Shown piece by piece: positions 12,132 to 22,700 of a stretch of 64,000 nt of DNA. Under the pieces are notes generated by a model. The model had not been told where the DNA came from, made no database searches, and worked only from the letters and a program-made list of their open reading frames with translations. Numbering within the stretch: the first letter of the stretch is position 1; every line of letters begins with the position of its first letter. This DNA comes from Cherax quadricarinatus (taxonomy: Eukaryota > Arthropoda > Malacostraca > Decapoda > Parastacidae). Made by a program: the position numbers and the translations under genes. The stretch is from positions 23,981,611-24,045,610 of the forward strand of contig NC_091352.1 in NCBI RefSeq assembly GCF_038502225.1, read 5' to 3'.

Positions 12132-12438
12132 TAGAGAGCTTATCTGAGGTTCCTGGAGCTGTCTTGTCCAGTCTTCTGATATCTCAAGTTATGCAGGAAT
12201 GCATGTCCAACAATTTCGCCTCCTATTTGAGAGGTGTCAGCCCAATTTTAACCTCTAGAGCACGAAAATTCTTTCTCATTACACTAACGTTGCATCCAAT
12301 TCAAAACCAAGATGGCGAGTCTCCTGCCCAGACGTAGGCTTTCCGTTTTCTATGACATAAATATTATTAAATACAGTATGGCCATCTATTTACATATTAA
12401 TACTGAATTTCTGGAAAATATATACAGTATTTTCCACA
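12132..12438 (-). repeat. BEL/Pao 5' LTR, truncated (307 bp)
   Basis: Matches the right-hand 307 bp of the 3' LTR with scattered substitutions (for example CAGACGTAGG against CAGATGCAGG). In element sense it keeps the start of the LTR and lacks the end; the breakpoint abuts the integrase fragment. TTAGAGAGCTTATCTGAGG marks the deletion junction. Confidence 0.85.
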
Positions 12439-13161
12439 CCTGTGCTTATTCGTTTCTGGCTCTTTGACTACTCTCCTTATTCTCCTGGGTCCTTTGCCTC
12501 ATGTACTTCTTCCATTCCTACAGCATTCACTTTTGGCCTCTCCACACCTCTGGGGAATCCAAGGACTCGTTCTGGCCATCTCGTTATTTCTGTTGTTCTT
12601 TTGTACAAATCTCTCCTCTGCTGTCTTGCACATTGTTGTCACATGTTCCATCATCTCATTTACTGATTTCCCTGCCAGTTCTCTGTTCCACTGAACCTCG
12701 TGCAGAAAGTTTCTCAAGCCTGTGTAGTCCCCTCTCTTGTAGCTGGCTTCCTTTGCTCTGCATTTCCTGCTTTCCTCTCCACTAGTAACTCTATTATGCA
12801 TTCGAAGCTCAGAACCACATGATCACTAGCTTCGAGGGGCCTTTCATATGTAATGTCCTCTATATCTGCACCACTTAAGGTGAATACTAGGCCCAGTTTT
12901 GATGGTTCGTCTTCTCATCTCTCTCGGTAGTGTCCCTAATCTGCTGTTGCATAAGGTTTCCCTATACCACCTCCACGTTCCTGGGCCCCCATGTTGCTCA
13001 AGTTTTTCCCCATTGGTTTCCTTGTGGTTGAAGACACCCACAATTAGCTGCTTTCCTCTGCCCATATGGGCCAGTCTGGCCACTTTAGCCAAACTGAAGT
13101 CTTCCTATTATATAGTTTCATGCTCTTCCTCTGTCTCCTCTCTCCAGCTCCTCAAAATCTC

Positions 13162-14135
13162 TGTGAAGGCTTACTCAGCCCTGTAACAACTTCAGACAGT
13201 GTTACCAAGGCTGGCTCCTCCTCAAGAAAATTAATGAATAGAAAAAGAACAAAAACTGACAAACATAAACACTTTATTGTTTAGAAAATATAAAATATAA
13301 AACACTTAAATATGAAATATTGATCCTACTTTAAAGAAAATGAAAAATGAAAATATAAATGATATCTGAATTCAACGCTAATATATATATATAAAACTTG
13401 GGTGTCTGATGTTGGTGACACTGCGTGTTGTTAAAATCGTAGCCGTTGCCGATGATGTGGGGGAGGGGTCGCAGGTGTTGGTGACAACCCACCGGCTCGT
13501 TCTTCACAGATTTTATAGCCGTCAATAATCCGTCCAGATGACAGGAAAGCAGGTTTTCTCCACTGAATGATGAGGGGTTATATCCTGCTACTTGCATACA
13601 CAAACAGGTAAGTGGATCAGAATTTGGGACGTCTCAGAACGTTAGTCCGTCTCCTTCAATTCTACTCGTTGAGAGACAGGTTACCCACTGCTTAAGAAAT
13701 CACTCTCCATGATAAGTACAATACCTAAAAGATGTCGTGATTATTAAAACATTTAAGCTATCAAGACTGAAAGGACTAAGTTTATTATTGGTCAAAAGTG
13801 AAGCTTTCAACCAATAAGTCCACTAGAATATGAGCAGGCATGTACTTACAGTAGTGTTGGGAGCTGTGAGTTGAGTGATTTACTGTTTGACCGGAGCTCC
13901 ACACGTCACCTTTCGGGGGGGGGGGAAGAAGGGAGGGGAAGGGATAGCCGGAGCTAGACTGACCCTACCTTAACAAGCAGCCGGCAATCAGACTATCACT
14001 TTCGGGGAGGGGGAAAAAAAGGGCGGGGGGGATAGCGGGAGCTTGACTGACCCTACCTTAACAAGTAGCCGGCAATGAAACTATTGTTACTATATACTCC
14101 CTCGCTACTCCTATCTATTGAACTTTTCCCTCACA
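13162..14135 (-). mobile_element. Solo LTR, copy 1 (974 bp)
   Basis: Runs from TGTGAAGGCTTACTCAG to TTTTCCCTCACA, with TG...CA ends and target duplication ATCTC at 13157-13161 and 14136-14140. It contains two copies of an 80-90-bp subrepeat (GCCGGCAAT, CCTACCTTAACAAG, poly-G runs). An inverted second copy lies at 58119-59201. Orientation is inferred from AATAAAG on the strand opposite to plus. No internal region or open frame is present, so it is the product of LTR-LTR recombination. The parent superfamily is unknown. Confidence 0.9.
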
Positions 14136-14731
14136 ATCTCATTGGTTTTTGATAAGCAGTGCCACTTGTCCACCCCCTTTGTTCCCTATGTCTTTCCTCA
14201 GGAGAGGGGGAAACATGGCATCTGTTATCATTCCTCTGAGCTTGGTTTCTGTGAGAGCTATGATGTCTGGTAATGCCTCTGATTCTTTCATGCCACTCCT
14301 TCCACTTATTCGTTATTCAATAATCATTGGTGTACCATACCTTCAATTTCCTCTCCAACACTGCGTTCTAGGGGAAGGGTTGTGAAGGTTTCGGGGAGCG
14401 GAGGACCTGGCAGGGTGCTATATGATTCTACTGCATGCTGTGGGGTGGAGGCTGTGAGTGTGTATTGTGCTTTAAATTGGGTTAATGTGTTTGGATGTGG
14501 GGTTCTGAGGTTGGTTGTGTGTGTGTTTGTGTTTGTTGCTCAGTGTGGCTCTAGTAGTCCTCTGTTGACTCTGTCTTTGTCTTTCTAGCACCTTTCGTTT
14601 CTGTGTCCTCTGTCTCAGATGTTCTCACTCTTATCTCTGTTTCCTTCAGCTGTGGTTTCTCTTGCATCATCCTGTTCTGCACCGTTTCTGTCCTGAAAAT
14701 CAGTTTGATGAGCTGATTTCTCCCCATGAGA

Positions 14732-14733
14732 GT

Positions 14734-14826
<93 letters not shown>
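14732..14826. repeat. (GT)n microsatellite at LINE 3' end
   Basis: About 45 GT dinucleotides directly precede CCCACCTAACTGTGG, the 3' terminus of LINE copy 3 on the minus strand. Confidence 0.95.
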
Positions 14827-14827
<1 letters not shown>

Positions 14828-15256
14828 CCACCTAACTGTGGCTGCAGGGGTCGATACTCAACTCCTGGCCCCGCCTCTTCACTGATCGCTACTAGGTTCT
14901 CTCTCTCTCTGCTTCCTGAGCTTTGTCATACTTCATCTTAAAGCTATGTATCGTTTCTGCCTCCACTACCTCACTTTCTAGGCTATTCCACTTCCTGACG
15001 ACTCAAAGACTGAAGAAATACTTCCTAACATCCCTCTGACTCATTTGAGTCTTCAGTTTCCAATTGCGACCCCTTGTTTCTCTGTCCTCTCTCTGGAACA
15101 TCCTGTCTCTGTCCACCTTTTCTATTCCACACAGTATTTTGTATGTCGTTATAATGTCTCCCCTAACCATTCTGTCCTCCAGTGTCGTCAGGCCGATTTC
15201 TTTCAACTTTTCTTCGTTGGACATTTCCCTGAGTTCGGGAACTAACCTCGTTGCAC
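14827..15256 (-). pseudogene. LINE copy 3, 3' end only (C-terminus and 3' UTR)
   Basis: The minus strand encodes a 73-residue C-terminal piece of the same LINE ORF2 as copies 1 and 2 (15224-15003: EIGLTTLEDRMVRGDIITTY, then GRNWKLKTQMSQRDVRKYFF). It is followed by a short 3' UTR with GCAGGGGTCGAT and the (AC)n tail. The rest is missing, as expected of a 5'-truncated LINE copy. At 15256 it passes into the 34-bp array. It gives the best view of the family's 3' end in this window. Confidence 0.88.
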
Positions 15257-15259
15257 ATC

Positions 15260-16941
15260 ACAGACAACACTGACTCAGTGGTCACTGCATCTCACAGACA
15301 ACACGGACTCAGTGGTTACTGCACCATACAAACAACACGGACTCAGTGATCACTGCACCTCACAGACAACACGGACCCAGTGGTCACTGCACCTCACAGA
15401 CAACAAGAACCCAGTAGTCACTGCACCTCACAGACAACACGGACTCTGTGGTCACTGCACCTCACAGACAACAAGAACCCAGTAGTCACTGCACCTCACA
15501 GACAACACGGACTCCGTGGTCAATGCACCTCACAGACAACACGGACTCTGTGGTCACTGCACCTAACAGACAACACGGACTCTGTGGTCACTGCACCTAA
15601 CAGACAACACGGACTCTGTAGTCACTGCACCTCACAGACAACACGGACTCGGTGGTTACTGCACCTCACAGACAACACGGACTCTGTGGTCACTGCACCT
15701 AACAGACAACACGGACTCTGTAGTCACTGCACCACACAGACAACACGGACTCGGTGGTTACTGCACCTCACAGACAACACGAACTCTGTGGTCACTGCAT
15801 CTCAGAGACAACACGGACTCAGTGGTCACTGCACCTCACAGACAACACGAACCCAGTAGTCACTGCACCTCACAGACAACACGGACTCCGTGGTCAATGC
15901 ACCTCACAGACAACACGGACTCTGTGGTCACTGCACCTAACAGACAACACGGACTCTGTGGTCACTGCACCTAACAGACAACACGGACTCTGTAGTCACT
16001 GCACCTCACAGACAACACGGACTCGGTGGTTACTGCACCTCACAGACAACACGAACTCTGTGGTCACTGCATCTCAGAGACAACACGGACTCAGTGGTCA
16101 CTGCACCTCACAGACAACACGGACTCTGTGGTCACTGCACCTCACAGACAACAAGGACACAGTGGTCACTGCACCTCAGAGACAACACGGACTCTGTGGT
16201 CACTGCACCTCACAGACAACAAGGACCCAGTGGTCACTGCACCTCACAGGCAACACGATCTCAGTGGTCACTGCACCTCACAGACAACACGGACTCTGTG
16301 GTCACTGCACCTAACAGACAACACGGACTCTGTAGTCACTGCACCACACAGACAACACGGACTCGGTGGTTACTGCACCTCACAGACAACACGAACTCTG
16401 TGGTCACTGCATCTCAGAGACAACACGGACTCAGTGGTCACTGCACCTCACAGACAACACGGACTCAGTGATCACTGCACCTCACAGACAACACGGACCC
16501 AGTGGTCACTGCACCTCACAGAGAACACGAACTCTGTGGTCACTGCACCTCACAGACAACAAGAACCCAGGGGTCACTGCACCTCACAGACAACACGGAC
16601 TCTGTGGTCACTGCACCTCACAGACAAAAAGGATCAAGTGGTCACTGCACCTCACAGACAACACGGACTCAGTGGTCACTGCACCTCACAGACAACACGG
16701 ACTCTGTGGTTACTGCACCTCACAGACAACACGGACTCTGTAGTCACTGCACCTCACAGACAACACAGACTCAGTGGTTACTGCACCTCACAGACAACGC
16801 GAACTCTGTGGTCACTGCACCTCACAGACAACACGGACTCTGTGGTCACTGCACCTCACAGACAACACGGACTCTGTGGTCACTGCACCTCACAGACAAA
16901 ACAGACTCAGTGGTCACTGCACCTCACAGACAACATCGACC
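15260..16941. repeat. 34-bp minisatellite array
   Basis: About 49 copies of a 34-bp unit built from CTCACAGACAACACGGAC and TCTGTGGTCACTGCAC. CACAGA and TCTGTG in one unit are inverted repeats 10 nt apart, giving a 6-bp hairpin in the majority type; the CTCAGTGG variant destroys it. Since 34 is one more than a multiple of three, each forward frame reads the same 34-residue repeat in rotation. This produces overlapping open frames of up to 312 codons, which I do not regard as genes. Confidence 0.96.
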
Positions 16942-17024
16942 CTCAAGGCTTAACCACAAACTGACCAACATAACTGCAGAAGCCTCGCCTTAAAAACATC
17001 GAAGCTGTTACGTGTAAGAAAACT

Positions 17025-18160
17025 CATCATGCAGAGTGCTGAGTCAACCCGTTGTGGAGAGGCTGATCATGCAGAGTGCTGAGTCAACCCGTTGTGGAGA
17101 GGCTGATCTTGCAGAGTGCTGAGTCAACCCGTTGTGGAGAGGCTGATCATGCAGAGTGCTGAGTCAACCCGTTGTGGGGAGGCTGATCATGCAGAGTGCT
17201 GAGTCAACCCGTTGTGGGGAGGCTGATCATGCAGAGTGCTGAGTCAACCCGTTGTGGGGAGGCTGATCATGCAGAGTGCTGAGTCAACGCGTTGTGGGAA
17301 GACTGATCATGCAGAGTGCTGAGTCAACCCGTTGTGGGGAGGATGATCATGCAGAGTGCTGAGTCAACCCGTTGTGGGGAGGCTGATCATGCAGAGTGCT
17401 GAGTCAACCCGTTGTGGGGAGGCTGATCATGCAGAGTGCTGAGTCAACCCGTTGTGGGGAGGCTGATCATGCAGAGTGCTGAGTCAACGCGTTGTGGGAA
17501 GACTGATCATGCAGAGTGCTGAGTCAACCCGTTGTGGGGAGGCTGATCATGCAGAGTGCTGAGTCAACCCGTTGTGGGGAGACTGATCATGCAGAGTGCT
17601 GAGTCAACCCGTTGTGGGGAGGCTGATCATGCAGAGTGCTGAGGCAACCCGTTGTGGGGAGACTGATCATGCAGAGTGCTGAGTCAACCCGTTGTGGGGA
17701 GACTGATCATGCAGAGTGCTGAGTCACCCCGTTGTGGGGAGGCTGATCATGCAGAGTGCTGAGTCAACCCGTTGTGGGGAGGCTGATCATGCAGAGTGCT
17801 GAGTCAACCCGTTGTGTGGAGACTGATCATGCAGAGTGCTGAGTCACCCCGTTGTGGGGAGGCTGATCATGCAGAGTGCTGAGTCAACCCGTTATGGGGA
17901 GGCTGATCATGCAGAGTGCTGAGTCAACCCGTTGTGGGGAGGCTGATCATGCAGAGTGCTGAGTCAACCCGTTGTGTGGAGACTGATCATGCAGAGTGCT
18001 GAGTCAACCCGTTGTGGGGAGACTGATCATGCAGAGTGCTGAGTCACCCCGTTGTGGGGAGGCTGATCATGCAGAGTGCTGAGTCAACCCGTTATGGGGA
18101 GGCTGATCATGCAGAGTGCTGAGTCAACCCGTTGTGGGGAGGCTGATCGTGCAGAGTGCT
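17025..18160. repeat. 40-bp minisatellite array, left part
   Basis: About 28 copies of a 40-bp unit with GGCTGATCATGCAGAGTGCT followed by GAGTCAACCCGTTGTGGGGA. Diagnostic variants recur every 200 bp (CAACGC at about 17281 and 17481; GTTATGG at about 17891 and 18091), a five-unit higher-order pattern. The array is split at 18160 by the gypsy element and continues at 24248. Confidence 0.96.
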
Positions 18161-18585
18161 TATTACAACCTAGGATTTCATAGGCCTGTTATCCCAGGTG
18201 TAATGGGAGCAAAAGAAACACAGCAGAAAAAGTTTAGACTTATATTATCCTTCACCAATTTAGAACAGCAATATGTACACTATGTACAGTGATAAGTATA
18301 GTGCACTCCACGGTAAGCAAGGCAGAAATAGAAGCCACAAGATAGCAGACCGTGCTTCAACCAGCTCTAGAATGGGAATGACCAGGGCAGACAGGAGAGC
18401 GGTATCCACATAACCTCTGCGATTGCCAATCCCACCTTCTTATTGGCTAGAACCTGGTCACTAGTTGAACGATGGGGCCCCATCACCAACTCTTAGCAAC
18501 CTGGTTCGCTGGTTGGGGGAGATAGCCTGTAAATGAGGGTGTGTCCATGCGCCGAATAAAGGTTACGTACTCTTTGCATGCCACA
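18161..18585 (-). repeat. Gypsy 3' LTR (425 bp)
   Basis: In element sense it starts TGTGGCATGCAAAGAG and ends TTGTAATA. It matches the 5' LTR except for G against A in TGTACAGTGATAAG (near 18290). The LTR ends in TA rather than the common CA, a boundary fixed by comparing the two copies and the target duplication. Confidence 0.95.
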
Positions 18586-18600
18586 CCCCCACCCCCGAGA
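18586..18600 (-). promoter_or_regulatory. Polypurine tract of gypsy element
   Basis: The plus strand reads CCCCCACCCCCGAGA directly next to the 3' LTR, so the element strand has a G-rich purine run ending at the LTR. This is the expected primer site for plus-strand DNA synthesis. Confidence 0.8.
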
Positions 18601-18898
18601 AGGCTCAGGATTAGGCTGCCACCTCCCAGTGGTAACCGTGCCGCCATGGCACAAAATAATGGGACCGCCTATCCTCTCCACCATCCAACTCTTAGATAGA
18701 GCTCAGCTTTCCTAGTGACCAAAAGCCAAACCCTAAACTCAGAGCGACACAGCAGTCAGATAGGCCAACATAGGTCCAAGATACAAGCGGACGGTAGCCC
18801 GTATCCCCTCACTAAAAAAAAAACCCACATCAGGGGATAAAAAAAAGAGCTTGAAAGGGGTTACCACAAATACATCCTAACCTAAATAAAATATTAAA

Positions 18899-19771
18899 CT
18901 AGACTCTTGACAAAGAGTCTGCCAACACATTTTCTTTGCCGGCAATATATTTAATTTTTATGTTGTAGGGCTGCAGCCTGAGCGTCCAACGCATAAGCCT
19001 TGAGTTGTGATTCTTCATGGCTTGGAGATAGACTAACGGGTTGTGATCACTGTAGACTGTGACCACCTGCGATGTCTGGCCCACATAAACATCGAAATGC
19101 TCCAAAGCCAGTACCAGCGCGAGGGCTTCTTTTTCAATGGTAGAGTAAGCTCTCTGATGTGGCTGGAACTTGGCTGAAAAGTATGCGATTGGCTGCAGCT
19201 CCTTGTTCCCGATTTGTAATAGTACCGCCCCAACCCCAGACTCACAAGCATCAACCTGTAATGAAAAAGGTTTGGAGAAGTCTGGAGACAGGAGAATGGG
19301 TGCAGAGCACAATAATCTTTTTGCTTTATTAAAAGCAGTGTTACAATCTGAAGTCCAAATAAAGGGAACTTTATGACTGGTAAGAGAGGTAAGAGGGGCT
19401 ACGATATCTGAGAAATTCTTACAGAATCTTCTGTAAAATCCGATCATGCCTAGGAAACGTTGAAGAGATTTCCTATCATGAGGAACTGGATATTCTTTAA
19501 TATAAAGAACTTTAGCAAGTTTAGGTGCAACATTACCACTACCTACTTCATGGCCTAGAAAAGTGACAGTGGCCTGGCCAAAGGAAGATTTAGATAAATT
19601 AACTGTTAATTGGGAATTCTTAAAGGTCTCAAACAGAGCTTTAAGTCTAAGTAGGTGTTGATCCCAAGTATCAGACACCACAACAATATCATCTAGGTAC
19701 GCTGCCGTGCCTTCAAGTCCTTTAATAGCCTGATGGATGAGTTTCTTGAATAAAGAGGGGGAATTTTTCAT
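18899..19771 (-). pseudogene. Gypsy pol, downstream part: reverse transcriptase palm/thumb and RNase H
   Basis: This 290-codon frame continues the pol reading after a frame break near 19781-19790. Residues 1-125 hold the second half of the reverse transcriptase, with YLDD at residues 25-28 and FLGMIGFYRRFCKNF after it. From about residue 165 comes RNase H (SLQVDACESGVGAVL, YSTIEKEALALVLALEHFDV, YSDHNPLVYL), ending in AGKENVLADSLSRV. It overlaps the upstream frame by 50 nt. Its ATG is the methionine inside the conserved GMKNSP motif, not a real start. Whether the break is a mutation or a sequencing error cannot be told here. Confidence 0.92.
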
Positions 19772-22700
19772 TCCGAAGGGGGTAACTATACTGATAATGA
19801 CCTCCTGGAATTACGAAGGCAGAGATTTCCTTCGCCTTATCTGTCAAAGGTACCTGATAGTAACCTTTAAGGAGATCTAATTTGGACACAAAAGTAGCCT
19901 TACCCACAAAGTCAATTACGTCATCCAGACGAGGAAGAGGGTAAGCATCTGTAATTGTGACCTCGTTCACTTTACGGTAGTCTGTGCACATACGAAACCC
20001 TCCATCAGCCTTTTTTACTAGGATGCACGGTGAAGCCCATGGACTAGATGACTCCTCCACTAAACCATGTTCTAACAAGAAGTCTACTTCCTCCTGAAGT
20101 AGCCTCTGCTTTTCAGGATTAGCTCTGTAGGGGGAGAGTTTAATTGGTTTAGATTTTCCCACATCTACATCATGGTAACCTAACGTACATTTTTTCGGCA
20201 CATCCGAAAAAATATTAGGATATGACTGTAGAAGCTCAGTTAAATTGGTTGCTTGTATTTCAGATAATCCAGCCATTAAAGGGCTAGGATCCTTGAGGAG
20301 GACAGAATTTGAAAGTTTAGTATTAATTTCAGAGATAGAGTGCAAAGAATCAGAGTCGTCCTCAGAGGTAGAGGACAGAGTCATTACTGGGACTTTATCT
20401 GGTGTATGAAAGGCCTTGATTTGATTAATGTGGTAAGTTTTTGTTTTTGAGGTCTTATCAATGGGAGCTACCACATAATTTAAATCAGATAATCTACTTA
20501 CTATCTGCATAGGTCCCGTAAATCTAGCTTTCAAGGTGTGGCCAGGTATAGGTTCCTGCACCAACACCTTGTCTCCTGGATGGAAGGAGCGGAATTGTGC
20601 ACTTCTGTCATACCTCTGTTTCATCTTACTTTGAGCTGTCTTTAGGTTAGCCTTTGCTAACTCACGTCCCACCTGCAACCTTGAAGACGGGTTGTAGAGT
20701 GCTGAGCTTACGTCTTCTCCCATCCATCCTTCTTTGAGCACCCGAAGAGGACCTCGTACATTGTGCCCAAAGATCAGCTCAAACGGACTATACCCTGTAG
20801 ACTCTTGCACCGTCTCTCGTACTGAGAACAGCAACAACGGTAGAGATTCATCCCAGTCTGTCGGAAAGTGCATGCAAAAACTTCTCATCATTGTTTTTAA
20901 TGTTTGGTGGAATCTTTCCAAGGCGCCTTGGGACTGAGGATGATAGGCAGTGGATAAGTTGTGAATTATCCCTAACCTAGTTAATACTTCCCTAAATGCT
21001 TTGGCAGTGAAGTTAGTACCTTGATCACTTTGTATAGTTTTAGGAATGCCAAAACAAGAAATGAATTTTGTTAAAGCTTTGAGAATAGCTTTAGTATTGA
21101 TACTACGCATAGGGATTGCTTCAGGATATCTGGTTACTTTATCCATAATTGTAAATAAATACTGGTTTCCAGACTTTGACTTAGGTAGTGGACCTACACA
21201 ATCTATAATTAAATCTGCAAAAGGTTCTCCATCAGCAGGTATGGGTTGGAGAGGTGCAGGTTTAATGGAATGTCCAGGTTTTCCAACTTGCTGACATTCT
21301 CGGCAACACCTAATATGATTCTTCACATCTTTCTTTAATTTTGGCCAATAAAATTCTTTTGTGATTCTATAAAAGGTTTTTGTAATTCCTAAGTGACCTC
21401 CTAATGACGTATTATGAGCTATATTTAATATCTGAGGTCTATACTTGGTTGGAACCACTAACCTGTCGTATAATTGCCGGCCCTCTATCTCCTTACCAGT
21501 CTCAGTGCAGACCAAATAATCATTTTTAACTTCATACTTGACTGGATGACCCAAAGAGGATTTTCCCATGGCTGCCTCAAAAGCGAATTTTAAAGAAGGG
21601 TCCTTTCGTTGTTCCTCCCGGAAGGACAGTCCCTCGGGCATGGAAACAGAGACATCTGGCAATCCTGCAACCTGGGAATAGGAAGGCTTGATCGGGGTCT
21701 GTTCACTTGATCTACGAGGCTCTGGCCAGTTTTCCTCGTAAAACAATGTGGCTATTCCGAGATCGGAGTCGTCCAAGGATAGGTCAACATTCTCTCCAGA
21801 CAACCCTTGGGATGTTGCCCGAGTTATGGCCAACACCGGAGAAGAATTAATCATTATAGGTTCAGGACACGAACTAACAGTAGTAATGTTATTACCCAGT
21901 AATAACATGGCATTTTTCATGGGAAATCCTTTTGAGACACCTACAGTCAAATACCCAGTGTAATATTTGCACTGTACATAAATTTTATGCAAAGGAACAG
22001 AATATATAGCTCCTCCAAATGCTTCCAATAAAACGGAGGAATTCAAAGAAGTATTCTCTGAAAGGGGTAATATTCCCTCTCTTACAAGTGAGCAATATGC
22101 TCCAGTATCTCTAAAGGTATTTACTTTAGTTGGTTCTGAGTTTTCCTGAAGGGAAATAAGACTTTCGCAATAATAAGGGGCCATACCTTTTTCTACTTCT
22201 CTAGGGGACATGTTACTAGGGATATTAGAGATTTTCCCGATGGGTTGAGGTTTTTGGGGGCAGTTGGAACTGATGTGACCTACTTTATTGCACCTGAAGC
22301 AGACGACAGGCTTGCCCTTTACTCCCTGATGACGTTGCAAGTGGTGTCGTTCTGGCTGGTGCCTCTCTGGATATTGTTGTCGAGATGCTCCATAAGTAGT
22401 TTGCCTCTCCGCAGGGGGACCATATGTTGAGAAGCGTGGCTCACCAGGTGACTTGGTTGGATGACGTAGACGCTCTCCCTCCGGCTGGCACTTCATTCTC
22501 CAATGTTGTCGATCTCTGCTCACGCCAGACTGTTGAAAAGAGAGACGGGACCGCTCGGACAAGGAGCGGTTCGTTTCGAAGGTATCAGCCAACCTGGCTG
22601 CCTCCAATGCAGTGGTTAAGTCACGATCCTGCAGAAAGACACGAACCTCTGGTCCCACAGACTCCAGCAGGTTATCAATCAGAATAAGCTGCACCAGCTC

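Larger units (their letters stand above)
10727..12438 (-). mobile_element. BEL/Pao LTR retrotransposon, internal deletion derivative
   Basis: The element starts TGTGGAAAA (10727) and ends TTTTCCACA (12438). It is flanked by the 5-bp target duplication CCTGT (10722-10726 and 12439-12443), inside a LINE. In minus-strand sense the order is 5' LTR remnant (12438-12132), integrase C-terminus (12129-11457), short untranslated stretch, complete 3' LTR (11424-10727). Everything from the downstream part of the 5' LTR through gag, protease, reverse transcriptase and the integrase core is missing. It cannot move on its own. Confidence 0.88.

Noticed and set aside
15380..16993. Overlapping plus-strand frames of 125 to 312 codons as genes
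   Set aside because: All are translations of the 34-bp minisatellite in rotating phase; no non-repeat sequence is involved.
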